A stretch of DNA of 14,554 nucleotides from Verrucomicrobiota bacterium. Lineage in GTDB: Bacteria; Verrucomicrobiota; Verrucomicrobiia; Opitutales; Seribacteraceae. The stretch lies in assembly GCA_030830145.1 (NCBI GenBank), contig JAURNO010000441.1, positions 1 to 14,554 of the forward strand. The letters are read 5' to 3'. This document shows, piece by piece, positions 1 through 7,598 of this stretch (positions are counted from its first letter, which is position 1; each line of letters begins with the position of its first letter). The translations under genes and the position numbers were made by a program. Under the pieces are notes generated by a model. That model ran no database searches. It had not been told where the DNA came from and saw only the letters and a list, made by a program, of their open reading frames with translations.

Positions 1-2
1 AT

Positions 3-1913
3 TTGGGAATGAAGGTGGCAACAAAGGCCAATGTACGTACCGCGAACGCAGCACAAGACAGTTTGGGCAAAGCCTTGGAAGTTGCTTTCGCAGGCGGATC
101 TGTCATGGGCCTCGGCGTGGTCGGTCTTGGCATCCTGGGCCTGGGTGGGTTGTTTGCCTATTTTGGGAATCACTTTGATGCTTTCGGTCCAGGCAAGAGT
201 TTGGGCACCACACTGTCCGTCTTGACCGGCTTTTCTTTCGGAGCTTCATCCATTGCCCTGTTTGCCCGAGTCGGGGGAGGAATTTACACCAAAGCGGCCG
301 ACGTCGGCGCTGACCTCGTGGGTAAAGTAGAAGCCGGTATCCCTGAAGATCACCCTCTCAACCCCGCCACGATAGCCGATAACGTGGGGGACAACGTGGG
401 GGACGTTGCCGGAATGGGAGCGGACCTGTTCGAGTCCTACGTAGGGTCCATCATAGGCACCATGATTTTGGGAGCCGCCATGGTTGCCGCGGCCGGTCAA
501 AGTTTTACGGACAACCTTGCAGGACTTTCTCCCGTTCTTCTACCTTTGGTTTTGGGCGCCATCGGTATCGTAACATCCATTCTCGGCACCTTTCTCGTAA
601 AAGTAAGGGATGGAGGAGACCCCCATAAGGCACTAAACACAGGTGAGTTCGCTTCATCCTTTGCAATGATCGTGGCGGCCTACTTCGTAATTGGCAAGTT
701 GTTGCCAGCCGAATGGGTGTCCGGAGGAAAAGAATATTCTGCGGACGGAGTTTTTTATGCCATTATCATTGGCCTGATCGCAGGTCTTGCTATTGGCAAG
801 ATTACCGAACATTACACGGGAACCGGGACCAAACCCGTCCGGTCGATCGTTGACCAATCGGTTACGGGCTACGCGACAAACATTATTTCCGGTTTGGGAG
901 TTGGTATGATTTCAACGACATTCCCGATTATTATTCTAGCGGTCGCAGTGGTCGGCGCTTATGAATTTGCAGGTTTATACGGAATAGCCATTGCAGCAGT
1001 TGGAATGCTTTCAAATACCGGCATTCAGCTTGCCGTAGATGCCTACGGCCCAATTTCCGACAACGCTGGAGGAATAGCGGAAATGTCCGAATTGCCGTCC
1101 GAAGTACGTCAACGGACGGATAAACTCGATGCCGTCGGAAATACAACTGCGGCAATTGGAAAAGGCTTCGCAATTGGTTCGGCCGCACTCACCGCCCTAG
1201 CCCTTTTCGCCGCTTTCAAAGTGGAGGCCAATATCACGGTAATCGACGTTTCAGCCCCTAAAGTCATGGCAGGATTATTCATCGGAGCCATGTTGCCTTT
1301 CCTTTTCAGTGCACTGGCCATGGGTGCGGTTGGCCGTGCCGCTATGGCGATGATTCAAGAAGTAAGAAGGCAGTTCAAGAACATACCAGCCTTGAAAACA
1401 GCACTCGAAGTAATGCAGCGCAACGAAGGCAAACCGACCGAGGAATGGACAGACGAAGAAAGAAAACAATTTGACGAAGCGATTGATTCGGCCGAATACG
1501 GCAAGTGTGTCGAAATCTCGACACAATCGGCAATCAAGGAAATGATTGCCCCTGGCTTGGTTGCAATTCTTACTCCCGTTGCAATCGGACTGGGAGGCGA
1601 GCACTTTTTCCCGGGAAGTGGTGCAGTGATGCTTGGAGGCTTGCTCGCAGGAGTAACCGCATCAGGTGTCTTGATGGCCTTGTTTCAATCCAATGCCGGA
1701 GGAGCATGGGACAATGCAAAGAAAATGGTCGAAGAAGGTTATGAAATCAACGGAGAAACACACGGAAAAGGTTCCGACATTCACAAAGCTACCGTCGTTG
1801 GTGATACAGTCGGAGATCCCCTCAAGGACACTTCAGGACCATCACTGAATATATTGCTGAAATTGATGTCCGTAGTAGCCTTGGTTTTGGCTCCATTCAT
1901 AAAAGTTCCCTGA
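3..1913 (+). CDS. hppA: Membrane-bound ion-pumping pyrophosphatase, K+-dependent type (5' partial)
   Basis: This multi-pass inner-membrane enzyme hydrolyses pyrophosphate and uses the energy to pump H+ or Na+. The visible part has 636 residues. It opens inside a conserved stretch ([13 protein letters not shown]), so roughly the first 100 or more residues lie beyond the left edge and the TTG at position 3 is not the true start. Substrate motifs are intact: [11 protein letters not shown] at residues 100-110, DNVGDNVGD at 126-134, and the membrane Glu in DLFESY at about 144. In the [10 protein letters not shown] motif the two subtype-deciding positions are Ala (codon 1149-1151) and Gly (codon 1158-1160). 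From family knowledge this is the K+-dependent form, since K+-independent enzymes carry Lys and Thr there. The sequence alone does not settle Na+ versus H+ as the pumped ion. The C-terminus ([18 protein letters not shown]) is complete. The gene converges on rpe with 14 bp between the stops. Confidence 0.96.
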   Translation: MGMKVATKANVRTANAAQDSLGKALEVAFAGGSVMGLGVVGLGILGLGGLFAYFGNHFDAFGPGKSLGTTLSVLTGFSFGASSIALFARVGGGIYTKAADVGADLVGKVEAGIPEDHPLNPATIADNVGDNVGDVAGMGADLFESYVGSIIGTMILGAAMVAAAGQSFTDNLAGLSPVLLPLVLGAIGIVTSILGTFLVKVRDGGDPHKALNTGEFASSFAMIVAAYFVIGKLLPAEWVSGGKEYSADGVFYAIIIGLIAGLAIGKITEHYTGTGTKPVRSIVDQSVTGYATNIISGLGVGMISTTFPIIILAVAVVGAYEFAGLYGIAIAAVGMLSNTGIQLAVDAYGPISDNAGGIAEMSELPSEVRQRTDKLDAVGNTTAAIGKGFAIGSAALTALALFAAFKVEANITVIDVSAPKVMAGLFIGAMLPFLFSALAMGAVGRAAMAMIQEVRRQFKNIPALKTALEVMQRNEGKPTEEWTDEERKQFDEAIDSAEYGKCVEISTQSAIKEMIAPGLVAILTPVAIGLGGEHFFPGSGAVMLGGLLAGVTASGVLMALFQSNAGGAWDNAKKMVEEGYEINGETHGKGSDIHKATVVGDTVGDPLKDTSGPSLNILLKLMSVVALVLAPFIKVP

Positions 1914-1927
1914 AAAAAATTTCAAGG

Positions 1928-2584
1928 TTAATAGTTTTCGATGGAGCCGGCAAATTCGTCTCGAGATTTTTTGTCCCCTTTGAAGTAGGCTGTTCCCGCG
2001 ACAAGAATGTCCACGCCTGCCTCCAAGCAAGGCGTGACTTGCTCAGGGCCCACCCCACCGTCGACTTCAATGAGAAAAGTCAGCTCCTTTTGCTCACGGA
2101 GGGAAGATAACGCTCGAGTTTTGGAAAGGACGTTCTCCATGAAACTTTGGCCCCCAAAACCTGGAACCACGGTCATGCAAAGAACTAATTCCACGTCGTT
2201 CAAATAGGGAAAAACTTCTTCCACCGGAGTAGCTGGATTTAATACGATTCCAGCCTTTTTGCCCATAGACCTGATCTTTCCCAAGGTTTCAGAAATATCG
2301 TAATCGGGCTCAACGTGAATGGAAATAAGATCGGCTCCAGCTGCAGCGAAAGCTTCAATGTATTTCTGAGGTTGGTCGAGCATAAGATGAACGTCGAAAA
2401 ACAAAGATGAGTGCTTCCGCAGATCGGCTACGGTTTGAGGTCCAAAGCTAAGGTTAGGCACAAAATGCCCATCCATGATATCCAAATGGATCCAGCTTCT
2501 GCCATCTTGGTCGGCACATAAAAGGGAATCCTTCAGGCTAGCGTGATCACCAGCCAAAATAGAGGGTGCCAATATTCTTTTCAT
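1928..2584 (-). CDS. rpe: Ribulose-phosphate 3-epimerase
   Basis: This cytosolic TIM-barrel enzyme interconverts ribulose-5-phosphate and xylulose-5-phosphate in the pentose phosphate pathway. It has 218 residues, the usual family length. Visible motifs are APSIL at 6-10, IHLDIMDGHFVPN at 32-44 (metal and catalytic His33, Asp35, Met37), HLMLD at 66-70 (His66), MTVVPGFGGQ at 137-146 (phosphate loop) and EVDGGV around catalytic Asp175. The ATG at 2584 was chosen because MKRILAPSIL matches the family N-terminus. The same frame stays open upstream to 2728, but that stretch overlaps the LptE-like gene and has no family counterpart. The start lies 4 bp after the LptE-like stop, so rpe is probably the last gene of the rpmF operon. 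GGTAG before the start is only a weak ribosome-binding match. Confidence 0.96.
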   Translation of the reverse strand: MKRILAPSILAGDHASLKDSLLCADQDGRSWIHLDIMDGHFVPNLSFGPQTVADLRKHSSLFFDVHLMLDQPQKYIEAFAAAGADLISIHVEPDYDISETLGKIRSMGKKAGIVLNPATPVEEVFPYLNDVELVLCMTVVPGFGGQSFMENVLSKTRALSSLREQKELTFLIEVDGGVGPEQVTPCLEAGVDILVAGTAYFKGDKKSRDEFAGSIENY

Positions 2585-2588
2585 AAAG

Positions 2589-3101
2589 CTACCAAGTGTA
2601 ATTTGAAACCCGTGAAGAAATCTTAAGGCCCAATTCTCGGGCAATAGCCATTGATGGCTGACGACCGGAAGGCTGCCTGCTTTGAGTTTCCCGTACTGTG
2701 GATGCATTGGCTCGAACGATTGAACCATCCATAATCAAAGACTTCTTTCGAGAAGAATAAAGATCAAGCGACGCGACGACCTCCATGTTAAAACCAGCTG
2801 CCAAAAGCGTATCGGTTGCTCGGTAAACCTCAGGAGATTTGTTGAATTGGTTTAGTTTGACCCGCAACACAAGATCGGCTTCCTCCGGCGAGTGGACGAG
2901 GTCGAAAGATCCTTTGCGCAGAAACTCCTCTCTGATCGTTCGACTAACTATTCCCCCTGCTTGCGGCAAAAGGGTGTCATTGGAGACGACTTGCACGAAC
3001 AAAGTATGTGATCCGCTGCCGTTGCCCAATCCGGGCTGATAGCGACAGGAGGAGACGAGGATGCAAATAGAAAGCAGAGAACAGAAGGAAAACTTAGTCA
3101 T
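2589..3101 (-). CDS. LptE-like LPS-assembly lipoprotein
   Basis: This is a predicted outer-membrane lipoprotein of 170 residues. A short hydrophobic signal peptide ends in a lipobox (VSSC, Cys19). The residue after Cys is Arg, not Asp, which fits outer-membrane sorting. The mature part starts with CRYQPG and continues with a beta-strand/helix pattern. It includes an NDTLLPQAG segment, then SRTIREEFLRKG, then EEADLVLRVKLNQF, a layout typical of LptE (family knowledge; LptE plugs the LptD LPS translocon). The identification is by pattern and context, because LptE sequences diverge strongly. The start at 3101 was chosen because it places a proper signal peptide at the N-terminus; it overlaps the end of the BamD-like gene by 8 bp. 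The open frame runs on to 3269, but that extension reads through the upstream gene in another frame. Translation is probably coupled to the gene before it. Confidence 0.78.
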   Translation of the reverse strand: MTKFSFCSLLSICILVSSCRYQPGLGNGSGSHTLFVQVVSNDTLLPQAGGIVSRTIREEFLRKGSFDLVHSPEEADLVLRVKLNQFNKSPEVYRATDTLLAAGFNMEVVASLDLYSSRKKSLIMDGSIVRANASTVRETQSRQPSGRQPSMAIARELGLKISSRVSNYTW

Positions 3102-4209
3102 CGCCTGCCCGCAATTCAGCCACTTTTTTCTCAGCTGCCCGAGCGGCCTCTGATTCTGGTGCAGTCGTGATCGCCTCGTTGTAGAATTGGAGGGCTGGTT
3201 TGTTTCCAAGTTCTTGCCAACGCACCATATAATACTTTCCATATTTCTCCACGAATTGACCAACAACAACTTTGCTTGCAGCTAGGGTCTCACGCATGGC
3301 CTTCCTGCCCTTTTCCGCCAAAAGTCTCCTCTCCTCCGCCTCCTTCAGGCGATTTTGATAATCCTCTTCCGCCTCATGCTTACTTCTTGGTGGGGACTCG
3401 GAATATAGAATAATATAATCTTCGTAGAAATTTAGCGCTTTTAGTGTGGCACCTTGATCATAAGCAGGACCGGATACGCGCTTTTCATAAATTTTGGCCA
3501 AGAGAAAATACGCTTCCTCGCAAAGATAGTTATCGGGGTAAAGGTTGACCAATCGCTCCAAGGCGTCGATGGACTCGTCTTCTTTGTTGTCCTTTTCTGC
3601 GATTTCGGCAAGCGCCATGAGGGCACGGGGCGCAAACTTGGGGCCTCGGGCCAATCCAGCGATTTGATCCAAACGCATGCGATCTTTATTACCCGAACGA
3701 AAACGGGGAACAAAACCCCATTTGCGCGGAAGTTTTTCCTTGGCCAAACGTTCGGCGATTCTCATGAGTGATTCTGCGACGCGTTCGAAATCATATTCGG
3801 TGTAGGCTTCGGCAATCAATTTCATATGCTCGAAGGACTTCTGCCAATCTCCTCGTTTTTCGCGAATCATTGAAGCTCGAAAAAGGGACTCAGGGCCGAT
3901 TTGAACCTGTTCATTATTTCGAGACAAGGTTGCATCCGTTCTTCTTTTGGCAAAATTCTCGTAAAGGTCCAAAGCCTTCCCCAACTCACCCGACTTCTCT
4001 TTGGATTCAGCGGTTAAGAACCATTTTTTTGCTTGCTCCGAATCAATTGGATCACGGTTCTTTTTGAAAAAGCCCGTGCCTGGGAAAAGGTAATCCTTGT
4101 CGGCGGAAGGGTTTGATTGGTACCGGCGGCTATCTCCAGGGGAAACGGCAGACAGCTCGATTAAACCGAAGGCAAAGGAGAGAAGCAAGATTATGGAAGA
4201 GGCTTTCAT
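3094..4209 (-). CDS. BamD/YfiO-like periplasmic tetratricopeptide protein
   Basis: This 371-residue exported protein has an N-terminal signal peptide (hydrophobic 5-20, likely cleavage after ELSA at about 21). Helical TPR-like pairs follow, at about 58-92, 104-136, 193-225, 230-268 and 335-366. Phrases such as ALERLVNLYPDNYLCEEAYFLLAKIY and AAKVVVGQF-like text (ASKVVVGQFVEKYG, 311-324) resemble BamD, the lipoprotein that helps BamA insert outer-membrane proteins. One difference is plain: there is no lipobox cysteine, and the only Cys is at about residue 230. It would therefore be soluble in the periplasm or held by partners. A charged coiled-coil-like stretch (276-308) separates the last repeats. 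It lies 15 bp after fabH and overlaps the LptE-like gene by 8 bp, which supports a role in outer-membrane biogenesis. It could instead be a generic periplasmic TPR protein. Confidence 0.72.
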   Translation of the reverse strand: MKASSIILLLSFAFGLIELSAVSPGDSRRYQSNPSADKDYLFPGTGFFKKNRDPIDSEQAKKWFLTAESKEKSGELGKALDLYENFAKRRTDATLSRNNEQVQIGPESLFRASMIREKRGDWQKSFEHMKLIAEAYTEYDFERVAESLMRIAERLAKEKLPRKWGFVPRFRSGNKDRMRLDQIAGLARGPKFAPRALMALAEIAEKDNKEDESIDALERLVNLYPDNYLCEEAYFLLAKIYEKRVSGPAYDQGATLKALNFYEDYIILYSESPPRSKHEAEEDYQNRLKEAEERRLLAEKGRKAMRETLAASKVVVGQFVEKYGKYYMVRWQELGNKPALQFYNEAITTAPESEAARAAEKKVAELRAGDD

Positions 4210-4224
4210 GGGGAATTAAAAATA

Positions 4225-5214
4225 TTAGAATCGAACAAGTGCAGACGACCAAGTCAAGCCTGCACCAAACGCCACAAGCAATCCTAGGTCATCTTTTCTG
4301 AACTTTTCGGCCTTGAACGCTTCATCGAGTGCGATAGGAATCGAGGCGGCGGATGTGTTTCCATATTTGTGAAGATTACAAAAAAACTTATCCAATGGAA
4401 TCTCCAGCCTTTGGGACAAACTTTCGACGATTCTGGCATTTGCCTGATGAGGGATAACGTGATTCACCTCGCTTATATCGATACCATGATGAGAGAGCAG
4501 TTCTCGAGAGGCACGCTCCATGACACGGACAGCGGATTTGAAAATCTCTCGCCCGTTCATTTTCAGGAAATGCCCGCGGGCAAGGATCGTCTCGGTCGAA
4601 GCAGGTAATGCGGACCCACCTGCCGGTTGATGCAAGAGAGAGGGGTTCGACCCATCCGCACCACACTGAAATCCAAGCATCTCTGCTCCTTTGCCGGTCT
4701 TCGTCAGAATGGCGGCGCCGGCCCCATCGCCAAAAAGCACGCAAGTCGTCCTATCCTCCCAATCCATAATACTAGAAAGTTTCTCCGCTCCAACCACCAA
4801 GGCGCACTTGTAGCGACCTGAACTCAACATACCATCCGCCACGTCCAGAGCATATAGGAAACCAGAGCAAGCGGCTTCAAGATCGAAACAAGCCACCTGA
4901 GGTATGCCAAGCTTGTGTTGAAGAAGGCAAGCAGTCGAAGGAAAGGCCATGTCGGGAGTAATCGTAGCAACCAAAACCAAGTCTATTTCTTCGGGAGAAA
5001 CTCCTGCCATATCGATGGCTCTTTGCGATGCCTTCAATGCCAAGTCGCTCGTATTTTCGTCTTCAGCGGCGTATCTTCTTTCCTTGATTCCGGTACGACT
5101 CCTAATCCATTCGTCAGAAGTGTCCACCTTTTTGCTCAATTCATTGTTGTCGACTTTTATGGAGGGGACATACGATCCTATCCCACGCAAAATACTGGAC
5201 CCTGAATCACTCAT
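4225..5214 (-). CDS. fabH: Beta-ketoacyl-ACP synthase III
   Basis: FabH condenses an acyl-CoA primer with malonyl-ACP to start fatty-acid synthesis in the cytosol. It has 329 residues, typical of the family. The thiolase-fold catalytic triad is visible: Cys116 in LEAACSGF, His256 in VIPHQAN and Asn286 in YGNTSAAS. The family signatures DTSDEWIRSRTGI (31-43) and FGDGAGAAIL (161-170) are present. The C-terminus ends in the usual GAGLTWSSALVRF-type strand. The ATG at 5214 overlaps the plsX stop (ATGA, 4 bp), which suggests translational coupling. The plsX-fabH order is the widespread bacterial arrangement. No Shine-Dalgarno sequence lies at a normal distance. Primer preference (acetyl versus branched) cannot be told from the sequence. 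Confidence 0.97.
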   Translation of the reverse strand: MSDSGSSILRGIGSYVPSIKVDNNELSKKVDTSDEWIRSRTGIKERRYAAEDENTSDLALKASQRAIDMAGVSPEEIDLVLVATITPDMAFPSTACLLQHKLGIPQVACFDLEAACSGFLYALDVADGMLSSGRYKCALVVGAEKLSSIMDWEDRTTCVLFGDGAGAAILTKTGKGAEMLGFQCGADGSNPSLLHQPAGGSALPASTETILARGHFLKMNGREIFKSAVRVMERASRELLSHHGIDISEVNHVIPHQANARIVESLSQRLEIPLDKFFCNLHKYGNTSAASIPIALDEAFKAEKFRKDDLGLLVAFGAGLTWSSALVRF

Positions 5215-6296
5215 GAACCATTGGTGGGGACTCCCCTAGGGGCTAAAGGTTCGGGTCGCAAAATCTCATTGGTCTCCTTGATATCGACCGTTACTTGGGA
5301 AAGCATGTCGTGCTGAATGAGGTCGAGGGCAATTTTGATCGCGCCGCTTATGTGATTCCGATTGGAAGAGCCATGAGCCTTGATGACGTTCTTCGTCAAG
5401 CCAAGCAAAGGAGCTCCTCCGAATTGTTCCGGATTGATTCTTTGCTTCAAGCTCCTGAAGGCTCCCTTGGAAAGCAATGCTCCGGTTTTTCTGAGAGCAT
5501 TTCTCTTTAGTTCTTCGTCGAGAAAACTACCGATGAGTTTGCTAAGAGACTCACAGGCCTTGAGGACAATGTTACCCACGAAGCCATCGCAAACCACTAC
5601 GTCGACTACATTCTCAAAGATTTGAAAGCCCTCAATGAGACCAGCGTAATTAAGTATGCTTCCGTCTATGTCCTTAAGCATTGAATGGGTCTCGTGAATG
5701 ACCTCGTTCCCCTTTCCTTCCTCAGTTCCGATTGTCAGCAAACCGACTTTAGGGCGAACCAAACCCAATGCCAAGCGGGCATAATTGGAGCCCAGTACGG
5801 CACTTTGAACAATGTGAAAAGGCTTGGCATGGGGATTGGCTCCAGCATCCAGTAAAGTAAAATATCTTTCGCGTCCGGGCCATATCGTGCAAAGAGCCGG
5901 CCTTTCCACCCCCTCCAAGGTGCGCAAGCGTATCGCCCCACCGGCCATTAGGCAACCCGTGTTGCCGCAGCTCAGCATGGCATCCGCCTCGCCCTCTTTC
6001 AAAGCGAGCAAAGCAAGAGACATTGAGGAGTTCTTTTTGCCTTTGATGCCGGCAATGGGCTTTTCGTCCATTCCAACGACTTCAGGAGCGTGCCTGATTG
6101 AAACCCTTGCATTCGAAAGCACTGAGTTACCTTCGATAACGGAGCCAAGAATTTCTTCTCGGCCAAAAAGCATGAACTCCGTACTACGGGGAGACACTTC
6201 GACAGCTTGCGCTACACCTTCAAGGATCTCCTCGGGCCCACGATCACTGCCCATTGCATCGATCGCAAGGGTTAACCTCGCCTCGGTCTTATCCAT
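5211..6296 (-). CDS. plsX: Phosphate acyltransferase PlsX
   Basis: PlsX is a peripheral membrane enzyme that converts acyl-ACP and phosphate to acyl-phosphate, the acyl donor for PlsY in phospholipid synthesis. It has 361 residues, slightly longer than the usual 330-350. Motifs seen are IDAMGSD (12-18), GNTGCLMAGG (111-120), LLDAGANPH (148-156), GLLTIGTEEGKGNE (185-198) and DVVVCDGFVGNIVLK (232-246). The start at 6296 puts DAMGSD near the N-terminus, as expected, and lies 20 bp after the rpmF stop. No clear Shine-Dalgarno sequence precedes it. The position between rpmF and fabH is the classic rpmF-plsX-fabH cluster, which is strong contextual support. Confidence 0.96.
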   Translation of the reverse strand: MDKTEARLTLAIDAMGSDRGPEEILEGVAQAVEVSPRSTEFMLFGREEILGSVIEGNSVLSNARVSIRHAPEVVGMDEKPIAGIKGKKNSSMSLALLALKEGEADAMLSCGNTGCLMAGGAIRLRTLEGVERPALCTIWPGRERYFTLLDAGANPHAKPFHIVQSAVLGSNYARLALGLVRPKVGLLTIGTEEGKGNEVIHETHSMLKDIDGSILNYAGLIEGFQIFENVVDVVVCDGFVGNIVLKACESLSKLIGSFLDEELKRNALRKTGALLSKGAFRSLKQRINPEQFGGAPLLGLTKNVIKAHGSSNRNHISGAIKIALDLIQHDMLSQVTVDIKETNEILRPEPLAPRGVPTNGS

Positions 6297-6316
6297 GCCG
6301 AAGCTTAGTAAACAAG

Positions 6317-6493
6317 TTAAACCTCTAAATCGAGAACTTGCTTGCCGCGGTACTGTCCTGTTTCAGGATTCACGCGGTGAGGTCGACTCATGCTTCCGTC
6401 TACTTCCTTTGCAAGAAGAGGGGCTTGGAAGCGATTGGCTCCGCGACGCTTTCTGCTGCGTTGCTTTGAATGTTTTCTTTTAGGTTGTCCCAT
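6317..6493 (-). CDS. rpmF: 50S ribosomal protein L32 (cysteine-free form)
   Basis: This 58-residue basic protein of the large ribosomal subunit was read directly on the minus strand. It begins MGQPKRKHSKQRSRKRRG, has the middle SMSRPHRVNPETGQYRG and ends KQVLDLEV. The N-terminal Lys/Arg-rich tail and the HRVNPETGQYRG(K)xV block are L32 hallmarks. There are no cysteines, so it is the non-zinc-binding form. The ATG at 6493 lies 14 nt after the predicted transcription start, behind an A/T-rich leader with no Shine-Dalgarno sequence. It heads the plsX-fabH operon, as in many bacteria, but no DUF177 (YceD) gene stands in front of it; uppP occupies that place. Confidence 0.95.
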   Translation of the reverse strand: MGQPKRKHSKQRSRKRRGANRFQAPLLAKEVDGSMSRPHRVNPETGQYRGKQVLDLEV

Positions 6494-6506
6494 GGCAAAT
6501 AAATTA

Positions 6507-6542
6507 AAAAAAGATTAAAGCAACAAATGGATCGGGCGTCAA
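6507..6542 (-). promoter_or_regulatory. Predicted sigma70-type promoter of the rpmF operon
   Basis: On the minus strand there is a -35 TTGACG (6537-6542), a 17-bp spacer and a -10 TTTAAT (6514-6519). Each box matches the consensus at 5 of 6 positions. Transcription would start near 6507, leaving a leader of only about 14 nt before the rpmF ATG. It lies in the 62-bp gap between the uppP stop and rpmF, so the operon can be expressed apart from uppP. This is a sequence match only; it fits if the organism's housekeeping sigma reads standard boxes. Confidence 0.65.
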
Positions 6543-6555
6543 GCCAAGGAAAAGA

Positions 6556-7551
6556 TCAACTTTGCCAAAAATAAAAGCCGAGAATGATCAGTGCGAGGAT
6601 AATGCGATACCAAACGAAAATGCCCAACCCACGCCTCGCCAGATATCCAACTAACCAGACGACCGATGCAGCTGCGGAGATACCCGCAATCAGACAACCG
6701 AAGAGGACCGGGCCAAATTCCAAGTTTGCCTGCATCACATCCCATTTCGTCAAGGATTTATAGGCCGCCGCAGCAGTCAAGGTAATCAAGCCGAGCAGAA
6801 AGCTGAATTCCGCCGCCTTGGCCCTCGTCAGACCAACGAGGTATCCGCCCACTATGGTCATCATCGAACGACTTGTACCGGGCCACATGGCAAAGCACTG
6901 GAGAAACCCGATTAACAAACAGGAACGGGCGGTCAGGTCATCCAACGACTTCCCGGAATCGGACGCCCCAAAGGCGTTTGCTCTCTTCCTTTTGCCCTCT
7001 ACCCAATACATCAAGACCGCACCTGCAAACAAAGCGCAGGCGATGGGTAGAGGAAAAAGAAGAAAGTGCTCAATCAAGTCGTCTAGAAATGGCCCCAGCA
7101 ACGCGGCAGGAAGAAAAGCAAAAAGAAGATTCGTACCCAAACGCCTGCCGCGCGGATCCAAGCCAATAAAACCAAGTAAGATCGACCAGACTTGCTTACG
7201 GTAAATAAGAGTGACGGCAAGGATGGCCCCTGCTTGAATGACGATCAGATATGCATTCAGCGCTTCCTCTCTTTCTTCTTCTGCATCTGGAGCAATGACT
7301 TCTTTAGCTAGGACCAGGTGCCCCGTCGAAGAGATTGGCAAAAACTCCGTGACTCCTTCAACCAGGCCATAAATCAGGGCGTCTTCGTAGCCCAAGCTCG
7401 TGTTTTGATCTATATTTTGTGAATTTGAATCTTTTGCGGCCCCAAAAGATTGTTGCGTAAGAAAAAAAACGCATACGAATGCAATAAAGAATGAAAAATG
7501 TTGTCCAACGCGCACAGTAAGGTCTACAAAACGAGATTCCAAAAAGATCAA
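6556..7551 (-). CDS. uppP: Undecaprenyl-diphosphatase with N-terminal signal-like extension
   Basis: UppP (BacA family) is an inner-membrane enzyme that dephosphorylates undecaprenyl pyrophosphate to recycle the lipid carrier for peptidoglycan and other envelope glycans. The catalytic signatures are intact: EGVTEFLPISSTGHLV (65-80, with Glu65, Glu69, His78) and MWPGTSRS (222-229). The core from about residue 53 to 331 matches the usual 265-280 residue family length and is rich in membrane helices. The extra 52 N-terminal residues hold a hydrophobic segment (18-32) followed by SFGAAK and a polar Asn/Gln/Ser linker, which looks like a cleavable signal peptide. No ATG opens this region. The frame begins at TTG 7551, with AAGATAGG just upstream, and GTG 7515 (MRVGQHF...) is an equally plausible start. 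A TTG at 7395 would give only the core. It is divergent from trpD. Confidence 0.93.
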   Translation of the reverse strand: MIFLESRFVDLTVRVGQHFSFFIAFVCVFFLTQQSFGAAKDSNSQNIDQNTSLGYEDALIYGLVEGVTEFLPISSTGHLVLAKEVIAPDAEEEREEALNAYLIVIQAGAILAVTLIYRKQVWSILLGFIGLDPRGRRLGTNLLFAFLPAALLGPFLDDLIEHFLLFPLPIACALFAGAVLMYWVEGKRKRANAFGASDSGKSLDDLTARSCLLIGFLQCFAMWPGTSRSMMTIVGGYLVGLTRAKAAEFSFLLGLITLTAAAAYKSLTKWDVMQANLEFGPVLFGCLIAGISAAASVVWLVGYLARRGLGIFVWYRIILALIILGFYFWQS

Positions 7552-7598
7552 GACCTATCTTCGATCCAATCTCCGGATTCAACCATCTACCAACAATC

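Noticed and set aside
2585..2728. N-terminal extension of rpe
   Set aside because: Overlaps the LptE-like coding end, and the family N-terminus (MKRILAPSIL) begins at 2584.
3102..3269. N-terminal extension of the LptE-like protein
   Set aside because: It reads out of frame through the BamD-like gene and would bury the signal peptide.
5824..6483. 219-codon plus-strand open frame opposite plsX and rpmF
   Set aside because: It is a shadow of two certain genes, with Ser/Pro-rich translation, no domain and no upstream signals.
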